Below, piece after piece: positions 20,676 to 28,725 of a stretch of DNA of 64,000 bases. Origin of the DNA: Roseiflexus sp. Lineage in GTDB: Bacteria; Chloroflexota; Chloroflexia; Chloroflexales; Roseiflexaceae. The translations under genes were made by a program, and so were the position numbers. The first letter of the stretch is position 1. The number at the start of each line of letters is the position of its first letter. The stretch spans positions 26,943 through 90,942 of the forward strand of contig JANXAL010000084.1 in assembly GCA_025062325.1 (NCBI GenBank). Reading direction: 5' to 3'. The notes under the pieces are model-generated. The model worked only from the letters and a program-made list of their open reading frames with translations. It was not told the DNA's origin and did no database searches.

Positions 20676-20997
20676 AGGTTTCTCCCAGGGCAATTGAGGA
20701 AAGCGGCGCGCTGACAGCGACGGCTTCCTGCGCGCCGTTCGCAAGCTTGCGCACGACATATTCCGAGAGCTTCTTCACCGAGTCAAAGTTGTCGGGGGTC
20801 AGTTCATGATCGGCGACACTAATGCCGAACTGCGTTTCAATGAACGAGACCAGTTCGATAACGCCAAGCGAGTCCACAATCCCCCGCTCGAGGAACGAGT
20901 CGTCGTCGCTGTAGACGAAGCCCTCGTCGCCAAACAGCAGATTGTGGGTAATGTAGCTGCGAATCTGAGATGAAATATCCATCGCAGTGAGCTGCAT
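20662..20997 (-). CDS. acyl carrier protein
   Basis: The 111-residue protein has the phosphopantetheine attachment site RGIVDSLGVIELVSFIE with the modified Ser at about residue 43, followed by the helical tail HELTPDNFDSVKKLSEYVV typical of carrier proteins. It is slightly longer than a housekeeping ACP and has a C-terminal extension of about 20 residues. AGGAGG lies nine bases before the ATG at 20997. It overlaps the acyl-AMP ligase gene by 14 bases and is expected to be loaded by that enzyme with an acyl or aminoacyl group for the surface glycan. Confidence 0.9.
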   Translation of the reverse strand: MQLTAMDISSQIRSYITHNLLFGDEGFVYSDDDSFLERGIVDSLGVIELVSFIETQFGISVADHELTPDNFDSVKKLSEYVVRKLANGAQEAVAVSAPLSSIALGETYARP

Positions 20998-21012
20998 ACC
21001 TGGTATCCTCCT

Positions 21013-21678
21013 TCATGTGACAATCTCGCGCACGAGCATGAACGCTTCCGCTGCCATCAGACCGGCAGTGCTGCCGCGTACCTGCGCCAGCGCCTCCACG
21101 GCGCGCAGCGAGCGGGGATGGGGCGGCTGTTTGAGTTCGTTGCGAAAACAGGCGAGCGCCTGGAGTTTGAGTTCCAGAACATCGCTAATATCCACAAACA
21201 CGGTCGGTTTGAAGGCGCTCTCCTCAATCGGCGACGCCCAATCGGTCTCCGAGAGGGTTTCGTAGCAGAGCAACCGGCGAACGGGACAGCGGTTGATCGG
21301 GCGCGCCGCCACCAGCGTCGCTAGGTAGACGGCTTTGTGATCAACATGCAGGTCGCCGCCGAAGGGGGTATAGACTACATCGGCGCGCACAGAGAAGATC
21401 ACCTCGCGGATCGCGTCCGCCAGTTCGTGCCCCGGCACCATGTCGAGCCGCGGCGCCGGGAAGTTGAGAAAGAAGATGCCCGAACCGCCAAGCAGCTCGT
21501 GCGCCTTCTGTGAGTCCTGCCGATCCTCTTCGTCCCGTTCCGGTGAAAAAATCTCCGGAGCGCCGCGTGTGACAATCAGGGCATAGACCGGATCACCTTG
21601 CGCGACATGACGCGCCGTGACCCCGCCGCATCCAAGCACCTCATCATCGGGATGCGCTGCTACCACCAGGACATTCAT
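21013..21678 (-). CDS. PIG-L family (LmbE-like) N-deacetylase
   Basis: Zinc-dependent deacetylase family that removes acetyl from N-acetylglucosaminyl groups on lipids or small thiols. The 221 residues start MNVLVVAAHPDDEVLGCGG, with the zinc ligands His and Asp/Glu in HPDDE, and contain the third-ligand motif HVDHKAVY (about residue 110). The frame opens at 21705, but ATG 21678 has GGAGGAG upstream and gives the family N-terminus. In the polysaccharide set it could free an amino group that is then re-acylated by the neighbouring ACP-dependent system and GNATs. Confidence 0.88.
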   Translation of the reverse strand: MNVLVVAAHPDDEVLGCGGVTARHVAQGDPVYALIVTRGAPEIFSPERDEEDRQDSQKAHELLGGSGIFFLNFPAPRLDMVPGHELADAIREVIFSVRADVVYTPFGGDLHVDHKAVYLATLVAARPINRCPVRRLLCYETLSETDWASPIEESAFKPTVFVDISDVLELKLQALACFRNELKQPPHPRSLRAVEALAQVRGSTAGLMAAEAFMLVREIVT

Positions 21679-21694
21679 GCCACTCCTCCTCGTT

Positions 21695-22558
21695 CTAAAA
21701 CACATCGCTCAACAGCAAACTGAAGCGTATCGACGGAGGGTGATCTGTCAACGGCGCATAACACAGGCGCAGGCGATAATCGGTATGGCGTTCCATGGTC
21801 GCCGGATCGAGACCGATCGTCCGAGCGTGCACGCCAGTCATGCGCACCTGCCGCGCACCAGCATATGTCGCCAGCGCTCCTAGGTCGTCTGCCGCCGCCT
21901 CCGGTCGTTCGGTTAGCACATCGAGCACAGTAAGCGTGGTATCGCACTCGATTTTGTAGATGACAGCAAGCCGACCATTCACCAGTTCGGCGTGGTACGG
22001 GCACGCCAGACTGCGCCACTGCCGGTATGTCTCATCGCGCGGAGGTCCTGCCTCATCGGTCAGGCGCAAGTGCGGCAACGCTACGATGCTTCGCGGCGGA
22101 CCGCTCGGCTTTGTCGGGTGCCAGTTGTACAGTTCGGTCTCGATCAGCGTTTTCCACCCGAAAGCGCGCTGAAACAGCGCATATGAATTCTTGTTCGGAA
22201 ACCCCAGGATAAATGGCGCTCCCTCAGCCCGCGCCGCTTCGGTCGTCGTCGCTACCAGCCGGTAAAAGGCGGGAAACCCGCGATACTCGGGGTGGAGCAT
22301 CAGACTCATTGCCAGATAGTAGCGGTATGCCTTCCCATTGGCATCCGTCAGGACATGCGGCACGAGCGCGTGATGCCCGACCAGTTGATCGCCGTTCCAG
22401 CCCAAAGCTACAATGGCATCGCCGTATGGGTTGGCGAAATAGAATTGCGACCACGCAATCCTGTCTGGACGATAGCCAAACGTGCTGCAAAACAGACGCT
22501 CGACCGCCTCGAACACCGACTTCGCCTCACGGGCGGACCGGATAAGCGTGACACGCAT
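21695..22558 (-). CDS. GNAT family N-acyltransferase
   Basis: The 287-residue protein has an N-terminal GNAT domain: LVGHHALVPHVL, then YYLAMSLMLHPEYRGFPAFYRL (acyl-CoA binding loop, about residues 80-101) and GFPNKNSYALFQRAFGWK. The C-terminal half (about 170-287) repeats the fold loosely. Such proteins in polysaccharide loci acylate amino sugars. Its stop lies 17 bases upstream of the PIG-L deacetylase start, so deacetylation and re-acylation genes are neighbours. The donor may be acyl-CoA or the acylated carrier protein encoded two genes downstream. Donor choice is inference. Confidence 0.72.
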   Translation of the reverse strand: MRVTLIRSAREAKSVFEAVERLFCSTFGYRPDRIAWSQFYFANPYGDAIVALGWNGDQLVGHHALVPHVLTDANGKAYRYYLAMSLMLHPEYRGFPAFYRLVATTTEAARAEGAPFILGFPNKNSYALFQRAFGWKTLIETELYNWHPTKPSGPPRSIVALPHLRLTDEAGPPRDETYRQWRSLACPYHAELVNGRLAVIYKIECDTTLTVLDVLTERPEAAADDLGALATYAGARQVRMTGVHARTIGLDPATMERHTDYRLRLCYAPLTDHPPSIRFSLLLSDVF

Positions 22559-22570
22559 ACCTCACTGTCC

Positions 22571-23224
22571 TTACGACTGTCTGACGTGATGCGCTTCGGA
22601 TGTATTCCCCTGCGTCTGAGCCAGTACACCAAGAAATTCGGGAATCTGACCGTTGGCGCTGCGCTCGACCCCCTCGCGCGTCAGCACCACCCGCATTGTG
22701 CCGAACAGGATGCGCAGATCGGTCCAGAGGCTAATGTGATCGACATACCAGACATCGTGCGCCAGAATTTCGTCCCATGTCTGATTGCTGCGCCCGTGGA
22801 GCACCGCCTCACACGTTATGCCGGGCAGCACGTCGAGACGCCGACGCTGTTCGGGGGTATACCGGTCGATGTATCTCATCAGCAGCGGTCGCGGCCCGAC
22901 CAGGCTCAGCTCGCCGCGCAGGACGTTGAACAACTGCGGCAGTTCGTCCAAGCTTGTGCTGCGCAGGAATTTGCCAAACGGCGTGAGACGCTGCTCGTCG
23001 GGCAACAGGTTGCCCTGCGCGTCGCGCGCGTTGGTCATGCTGCGGAACTTGTAGAGTTTGAATGGTTTCCCGTCCTTTCCAGCGCGCTCCTGGGTGAACA
23101 ACACCGGTGATCCCATCTTGATGCGGATCAGCAGGGCAAGGATCGCCATGAACGGCGCGAGCAAAATGAGCGCTGGAACAACCAGAATCAGGTCCAGTGC
23201 ACGTTTGCCGTATCTGCGATACAT
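22571..23224 (-). CDS. bacterial sugar transferase (phosphoglycosyl transferase, PglC/EpsL type)
   Basis: Initiating enzyme that moves a sugar phosphate from a UDP-sugar to undecaprenyl phosphate at the inner membrane face. The 217 residues have one N-terminal re-entrant membrane helix (about 11-33), GSPVLFTQERAGKDGKPF, the LYKFRSM motif, the catalytic-type SLDELPQLFNVLRG segment and SLVGPRPLL. The C-terminal VLPGITCEAVLHGRS replaces the more common GITGWAQVNGR. The frame opens at 23248; ATG 23224 has AGGAGG 11 bases upstream. It fits a bacillosamine-type first sugar made by the CapD and DegT enzymes here. Confidence 0.92.
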   Translation of the reverse strand: MYRRYGKRALDLILVVPALILLAPFMAILALLIRIKMGSPVLFTQERAGKDGKPFKLYKFRSMTNARDAQGNLLPDEQRLTPFGKFLRSTSLDELPQLFNVLRGELSLVGPRPLLMRYIDRYTPEQRRRLDVLPGITCEAVLHGRSNQTWDEILAHDVWYVDHISLWTDLRILFGTMRVVLTREGVERSANGQIPEFLGVLAQTQGNTSEAHHVRQS

Positions 23225-23352
23225 CAACAGTCCTCCTGTGTTATGCATGTCTCACAATGCCTGCCCCTGAGCGGCAGGCGCCAGCTTCGGCATGCTCAGC
23301 CAACGTCGATCACCAGACAGTCAACGTATGGTTCAAGGGCGACAGGAACTGC

Positions 23353-24516
23353 TTAGATCGTTGGCGCCGGAACGCGTCGCTCGCTCAACGCCGCTGCGTA
23401 TAACTGGTCGTGCAGCGCAATAATGCGCTGCAGGTCATACCGCTTCGCCTGTTCAAGTCCGCGTTCCGCCATCGTGCGCGCTGCTTCGCGGTCATCGATC
23501 ATCCGGCGCATCGCGTATGCCAGACCCGCGATGTCGCCAACTGGGACAAGCAGGCCGGCGCCTTCTTCGAGCAGATCGCGCACACCGCGAATGTCGGAGC
23601 CAATCACCGGCACGCCAAGCGCCAGCGCCTCCAGAATGCTGCGCGGCAACCCTTCCTGCCGCGACGGCAGCACAAGGGCCGTCGCGGCCCGCAGCAACGC
23701 CGGAATATCACGTCGGTAACCAAGAAAATGGGTTCGTCCTGCAATGCCGAGGTCAACCGCCAGGCGGCGCATCGGTTCCAGCAGCGGTCCGTCTCCTGCC
23801 AGCGCCAGGTGCGCATCATCCCGCTCCAGGCGCGCAAATGCTCGGAGCGCATCAGCGTGGCGCTTGCGCGGGATGAACTCCGCAATCATCAGGAAAAGCG
23901 CTTCGTCGGGCGCGACACCCATACTCCGGCGCAGCGCCGCCACCTCCGCCTCAGTAACGCTATTTGGAGAGTAGCGGGTCAGATCGACGCCAATCCCAGG
24001 CATATACCAGACCCGCTCCGGCGGTGCGAGACGGTAGCGGATGGCTGCCTGTTCGTCGGTGCGGTTGATGACCACCTGATAGTCCATCCAGGCGCTCGCC
24101 AGTTTTTCCAGCGCCAGAAACGCAAGGTTCTTGTGCCACGGCATGCTCTGGTCGAAGTTGAAGCCATGCGCCGTGTAGATTACCCGGACGCCGGTGCGCC
24201 GTCGGACGTTGCGCAGCGCGTAGCGCGTGACGAATGCCGCCACCGAGGTGTGCACATGCACAATGTCGTACTGCTCGCGCTCGACAATCTGCCGGATGCG
24301 CTGCGGCGTTCCGATCAGGTTCGCCGGACTGAACGGCTGACGCGACCAGGGCAGGGTCCAGATATGATCAAATGCAGCACGCATTTCGGGATCGATCGCC
24401 TCATTGCGCGTCATGGCGTCAACCTGCCAGCCGCAGGCGCGGTAATGCCGCGCAAAGGGCAGCAGAAACGCTGAAATTGTTGCTGGCACTGTGGTGACTA
24501 TCAACAACCGCGGCAT
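23353..24516 (-). CDS. glycosyltransferase family 4
   Basis: A 387-residue GT-B fold enzyme of family GT4: N-terminal acceptor domain starting MPRLLIVTTVPATISAFLLP, with HVHTSVAAFVTRYA near residue 88 and IYTAHGFNF; C-terminal donor domain with MIAEFIPRKRHADALRAF and the E-x7-E-like VLPSRQEGLPRSILEALALG (about 288-307). It adds a sugar to the lipid-linked repeat unit on the cytoplasmic side. AGGTGA lies before the ATG. It follows another GT4 gene by three bases, so the two are co-translated. The sugar donor cannot be told. Confidence 0.9.
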   Translation of the reverse strand: MPRLLIVTTVPATISAFLLPFARHYRACGWQVDAMTRNEAIDPEMRAAFDHIWTLPWSRQPFSPANLIGTPQRIRQIVEREQYDIVHVHTSVAAFVTRYALRNVRRRTGVRVIYTAHGFNFDQSMPWHKNLAFLALEKLASAWMDYQVVINRTDEQAAIRYRLAPPERVWYMPGIGVDLTRYSPNSVTEAEVAALRRSMGVAPDEALFLMIAEFIPRKRHADALRAFARLERDDAHLALAGDGPLLEPMRRLAVDLGIAGRTHFLGYRRDIPALLRAATALVLPSRQEGLPRSILEALALGVPVIGSDIRGVRDLLEEGAGLLVPVGDIAGLAYAMRRMIDDREAARTMAERGLEQAKRYDLQRIIALHDQLYAAALSERRVPAPTI

Positions 24517-24519
24517 AGG

Positions 24520-25779
24520 TCACCTTCCGCTGTGAACCTGAACCTTCTCATCACGGCGGGCACGACGCCGTTCCTGCCGTCCAGGCGATGTGCAACGCTC
24601 GGCGAGCCAGGCTTCGGTCTGTTCACGCACGTACCGGAAGAACGCCAGTCGTCGTTCACGCAGTCTGGACTCGGCGAACGCCCGCGCGCGTTCGAGGTTG
24701 CGCGCCGAAGCCTGCGTCATCCGCTCCGGGCTGGCGAGCATCTCGCGGATGCGCTCCGCCAGCGCCGGTGCGTCGCCAGGAGGTACAAGGTCCTCCGGCG
24801 GCAGCAATTCAGGGATGCCGCCGACGGTGGAGCCGATGCAAGGCAGTGCGCGCGCCATCGCCTCGATCATGGCGCGCGGCATGCCTTCATGGCGCGACGG
24901 CAGAACGAACAGGTCGGCTGCGTCGAGTGCGGCGCGCACCGCCGCGCCAGCCGTTACCTGCCCGCGAAAGACGACCCGATCCGCAATTCCCAGCCTGCGG
25001 GCGCGCTCTTCCAATTCCGGGCGGTGTTTGCCATCGCCCAGCAGAGTAAGCGTCAGATCAACGCCGGCGCGCACACACAGCGCAACTGCGTCGAGCAAGA
25101 CATCCGGCGCTTTGTACAACTGCCCCAGCGAGCCGACGAAGACAAGGCGAAACGGGGCGCCGGGAACGCGCAGCGGGCGCGGCGCCGAAACAATTGCCTC
25201 GTCGGGCAGTTCAACGTCCGACGCTGCCACTGAGAACGATGGGCACGGATACCGTCGCTGCAGGGCATGTTCGGTGACGTAGCACGCAGCCGCGGCGTGA
25301 GCACACTGTCGCCGCAACTGATATGGGAAGAGCCAGCGGAAGAACGGGCGTAGCGGATGCCGGACCGCGCCAGGCGCAAAAACGTTGTACGGATCGCTGA
25401 CCACCTCAACGCCATACGGACGCCCTTCCCGTCGGAGGGAAGGATAGAGCAAACTGGCGATCTGCGAACTGACGCGCAGAATGACCGCATCCTCTGCGCC
25501 GATCACGCCACGCACCGCAGCGAGAATCTGCGGCAGACGCAGCAGATACTGGCGCGGACCTACGTATTCAGGAACTGCGGCAAAAGAGACATGCCGGCCA
25601 TCGGCGCGCTGCCAGTCGGGCGCTGCTCGTGGCACGTCGCGCACCCGCGCAACGACGCGCACCTGATCGAACACCTCCAGATACCGCTGCCAGAAGCGAT
25701 ACGGGAACTGTGTCTGCGTCCATACCACGCCATCCGGCGTGCGATCAAAATGATGTTCAAGCGGCACAACTACGCGCAT
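24520..25779 (-). CDS. glycosyltransferase family 4
   Basis: The 419 residues form a GT-B fold: N-terminal MRVVVPLEHHFDRTPDGVVW, a central VEVVSDPYNVFAPGAVRHP region, and a GT4 donor domain with FVGSLGQLYKAPDVLLDAV and the VLPSRHEGMPRAMIEAMARA motif carrying the E-x7-E glutamates (about 305-322). It begins with ATG at 25779 after AGGAGAAAC and lies just downstream of the polymerase gene. Predicted to elongate the repeat unit. Its N-terminus is unusual for GT4 in lacking the common PGG start, but the donor domain is clear. Confidence 0.88.
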   Translation of the reverse strand: MRVVVPLEHHFDRTPDGVVWTQTQFPYRFWQRYLEVFDQVRVVARVRDVPRAAPDWQRADGRHVSFAAVPEYVGPRQYLLRLPQILAAVRGVIGAEDAVILRVSSQIASLLYPSLRREGRPYGVEVVSDPYNVFAPGAVRHPLRPFFRWLFPYQLRRQCAHAAAACYVTEHALQRRYPCPSFSVAASDVELPDEAIVSAPRPLRVPGAPFRLVFVGSLGQLYKAPDVLLDAVALCVRAGVDLTLTLLGDGKHRPELEERARRLGIADRVVFRGQVTAGAAVRAALDAADLFVLPSRHEGMPRAMIEAMARALPCIGSTVGGIPELLPPEDLVPPGDAPALAERIREMLASPERMTQASARNLERARAFAESRLRERRLAFFRYVREQTEAWLAERCTSPGRQERRRARRDEKVQVHSGR

Positions 25780-25798
25780 ATGTTTCTCCTGTTACAGG

Positions 25799-27310
25799 TT
25801 ACTGCTCGGAAGCGGGCAGGCGCGACACCGACGACAGCGAGAGGACGGTGATGCCGAGCGGCACCGTAATGTTCTTGATCACGTCGAACACAATGTTCTC
25901 CAGATCACAGGCGAGCATATAGAAGCAGAAGAGCGCCAGAAACGGATAGAATAGCAACCGCGCATCACCCGGCTTCAGCCCGAAGAGCCAGCGCCGCACC
26001 GAGCAGTTCGCCAGCCCAAAGGCGATGAATGACACCGGTGCGGCCACGATGCCGAAATTCAGCATGGCTTCGCCAGCAAGACCGTAGAGCTGCGTTGCCT
26101 CAAAGTCGATCGGAATGTATGACCCTCTGCCATGTAGCGCCTCGGTGCCTTCGAGCGTCTTGCTCGGCATACGTTCAATGACTGATCGCGGAATGAGCAC
26201 CGCAAATGCAGCGACATAGGTGCGTCCCAGGGCATATTCATAATCGCTATCCGGGCGCGCCAGGCGGTAGAGCAGGAACGCCTGCACATCGCTGCGCCCC
26301 AGATCGCCAAGCAGCAGCGTGGTGAAATCGCGGCGGGTCTCGCGCTCCAGTTCAACGCGCGCGGTCGGGTCTTCAAGCAGGCGCATCACTTCAAGTCCAG
26401 CATTCTTGTAAAATCCATAGACATACATAAATGTAATCAGAAAACCTAATCCAATCAGCACAACTTTGCGTGTTATCGGCCGAATCCAGAAGTGGATCAA
26501 CCCGACTGCCCAGAATAATCCCCAGATCGTGTTATTACGGCTTCCGCGCAAACCACCGAAGTAGATTTTCAATGCGAAGTAGATCAGGAGTACGATGCCA
26601 AGAATGAGCCAGGAACGGTAGATCGGCGACTTATGATCTCTTGCATACAGAACAAACATCATAAAGGCAATAATCGGAAAGCTCTCTGAAATCATAAAAA
26701 TCTGACCGTAACCTCGAAGACTCAGCAGGATTGCACGTTGATCAGTCGCCTCTTCGATAAAACCCTGAATCCCTCCCATGCTGAGATAGACGTAGCTTTG
26801 AATGAGAGCGGTGACTACGAGCGCTACAGCGCCCAGGAAATAGAACCGTTTGCGGTCAATATCCCAGAACGTAGTGATCCGACGTTCGCGCTGAGCATAG
26901 ACCAGGCGCACGCCACGGTAGACGATCAACCCCAGGAGATTCAGGAGCGCCATCCAGCCCAGCCATTCCCGTCGTTCGGCGGGAGGCTCGACGTAGATCA
27001 GCCAGTACCCGGTGGCAACAGTCAACAGCGGCGCAAGGAAGAAGAAGAACCAGCCAAATGCGCCGGACAGGCCAATCGGATCGAACAGGTCAACCCGGCC
27101 CCGCACCCAATCCACGGCGTCGATGCCGATAAGGATGCCCGACATCACGACCGGCACAATGAACCAGTGCCAGAACTGATCCGATAGCGCCATGAAGATG
27201 GTGAGCGTCAACGCACAGACGTAAACGGAAATGACCAGGCTCTCAACAGAGCGTCCCGACGCTATCCCAGCGGAGTGCCGCGATGACGAGTTGTGCACCG
27301 TTACGGCCAT
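25799..27310 (-). CDS. putative Wzy/O-antigen-polymerase-like integral membrane protein
   Basis: The 503-residue protein has about 11-12 hydrophobic segments and a large loop (about residues 300-395) rich in charged residues, including RLARPDSDYEYALGRTYVAA and IPIDFEATQLYGLAGEAMLN. This topology matches O-antigen polymerase-like proteins of Wzx/Wzy loci, whose sequences are poorly conserved. It overlaps or abuts the flippase gene. Alternative starts exist at 27346 (GTG) and 27325 (ATG); ATG 27310 has GGTGAG seven bases upstream and is preferred. I looked for exosortase motifs in it and did not find them. Confidence 0.75.
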   Translation of the reverse strand: MAVTVHNSSSRHSAGIASGRSVESLVISVYVCALTLTIFMALSDQFWHWFIVPVVMSGILIGIDAVDWVRGRVDLFDPIGLSGAFGWFFFFLAPLLTVATGYWLIYVEPPAERREWLGWMALLNLLGLIVYRGVRLVYAQRERRITTFWDIDRKRFYFLGAVALVVTALIQSYVYLSMGGIQGFIEEATDQRAILLSLRGYGQIFMISESFPIIAFMMFVLYARDHKSPIYRSWLILGIVLLIYFALKIYFGGLRGSRNNTIWGLFWAVGLIHFWIRPITRKVVLIGLGFLITFMYVYGFYKNAGLEVMRLLEDPTARVELERETRRDFTTLLLGDLGRSDVQAFLLYRLARPDSDYEYALGRTYVAAFAVLIPRSVIERMPSKTLEGTEALHGRGSYIPIDFEATQLYGLAGEAMLNFGIVAAPVSFIAFGLANCSVRRWLFGLKPGDARLLFYPFLALFCFYMLACDLENIVFDVIKNITVPLGITVLSLSSVSRLPASEQ

Positions 27311-27326
27311 TGGCGTTCTCACCATC

Positions 27327-28685
27327 TCACTGGTTGAATAAAACACTCCTGGTCAGCGCCGCCTCGTCTGAGTCCACCGTTGACGAAACTGGCGGCAGCG
27401 CACGCAGCGCGTGCTCAACGATCAGCAATCCACCAACCGCCTGGACTACCGCGGTGACCATGGTCGCCAGCGCCGCGCCGGTCAATCCGAACAACGGGAT
27501 GAACCAGGCGCAGGCGCCGATGGTCGCAATCGTCATTGTCAGGAAGAGCAGGGCTTGCGCGCGTAAGCGCCGCACTGCCGTCATTGCATCGCCGACGAAC
27601 CAACCGACATAGCCGATACCGGCTGCAATCATGACCAGCACGAAGATGTGGTTGTACGCCCCGTACTCAGGCCGATAGATCAGCGTCAGAACCCAGTCGC
27701 CGATCAGCCACGCGACCAGCACGCCAGCGCCGCCCAATGCCAGGGCGATAGCGACGAGCGTGTACAGCAGCGTGCGGAAGGCACGCGCATCATTGCGAAC
27801 ATAATGCTGCGCCAGACGTGGATTGGCGGCGGCGGCGAGCGCGCTAATCACCGTTATGCCAGCCGCCTGAATGTAGGCAATCGCAGCGAAGATGCCCAGG
27901 CTCTCCGCGCCCAAGATGCGCTCAACGAAGTAGCGCGGAATCGCCGTACTGAGCGAGACCAGCAGAATTCCGAAGCCGAGCGGAAGCGCCATCCATGCCA
28001 GCCGGGCTGCGACCGCCACGCGCTCACGGAGCGCTGACGACATATGGAACTTCGGTGTATGGCGCAATGCGTACAGACCTTGAGGAATGTCGTAGAATGC
28101 TAGCACTGCCGCCCACGCACCGGCCATCCCAACCACGCCCCACACGACTGACCCGCTGAGATAGACGCCGATGGCCAGCGTGAGCAGCGACACGACGCCT
28201 TTCAGCATCATCCCTGTGGCAATCCGGTCCATCCGCTCAAGGCGCTGGAGTAAACCGTAGAATATGTCGCTGATCGACTCGAACGCCTTGGCGCATCCAA
28301 CCGCAACAATGGCTGCGCCTGTCTCCCACGGATACCCGACAGCCAGCGTGACTCCCGCAGTCACCAGCAGCGCCAGCGCCGTCGTCGCCAGGCGAACGCC
28401 CAGGTAATCGCCAAACTGATACTCCTGCCGCGCATCTGTCGCCTGAATAGTGCGCAGATGCAGGTTCAAGAACATATATATCGGTCCAGTAATCGCCAGA
28501 CCAAGGGCGAATACGCCAACCATTCCCGGCGAACCGAGTTTCGCCAGCGCCATCAGCATGCCCCACTGACATGCGGCATACACCACATTCCCGACGAATG
28601 TCCAGGAAAAGTTGGCGCGCAACGAGAGGCGCATGAACGACTGATTGTGACGCTCCCCGGGCATATCCTTCCCTGTTTTCCGCAC
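27327..28685 (-). CDS. Wzx-type polysaccharide flippase (MATE/MVF-like)
   Basis: The 452-residue membrane protein has about 12 membrane segments and the MOP-superfamily pattern: FSWTFVGNVVYAACQWGML at the N-terminus, LGAESLGIFAAIAYIQAAGI in the middle and several Gly/Ala-rich helices. It should move the undecaprenyl-linked repeat unit across the membrane for polymerisation by the next gene product. The start is a GTG at 28685 with GAGG six bases upstream; an ATG at 28664 is equally possible. Downstream polymerase begins about 17 bases after its stop. Confidence 0.85.
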   Translation of the reverse strand: MRKTGKDMPGERHNQSFMRLSLRANFSWTFVGNVVYAACQWGMLMALAKLGSPGMVGVFALGLAITGPIYMFLNLHLRTIQATDARQEYQFGDYLGVRLATTALALLVTAGVTLAVGYPWETGAAIVAVGCAKAFESISDIFYGLLQRLERMDRIATGMMLKGVVSLLTLAIGVYLSGSVVWGVVGMAGAWAAVLAFYDIPQGLYALRHTPKFHMSSALRERVAVAARLAWMALPLGFGILLVSLSTAIPRYFVERILGAESLGIFAAIAYIQAAGITVISALAAAANPRLAQHYVRNDARAFRTLLYTLVAIALALGGAGVLVAWLIGDWVLTLIYRPEYGAYNHIFVLVMIAAGIGYVGWFVGDAMTAVRRLRAQALLFLTMTIATIGACAWFIPLFGLTGAALATMVTAVVQAVGGLLIVEHALRALPPVSSTVDSDEAALTRSVLFNQ

Positions 28686-28725
28686 TGATCGCCTCTACCG
28701 CGACAGCCGCCAGCGCCGGGACGGC

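Noticed and set aside
25799..27310. Exosortase identity for the multi-spanning membrane protein
   Set aside because: No EACxG-type Cys motif or the later Arg and His motifs of exosortases were found; the topology and big loop fit a Wzy polymerase.
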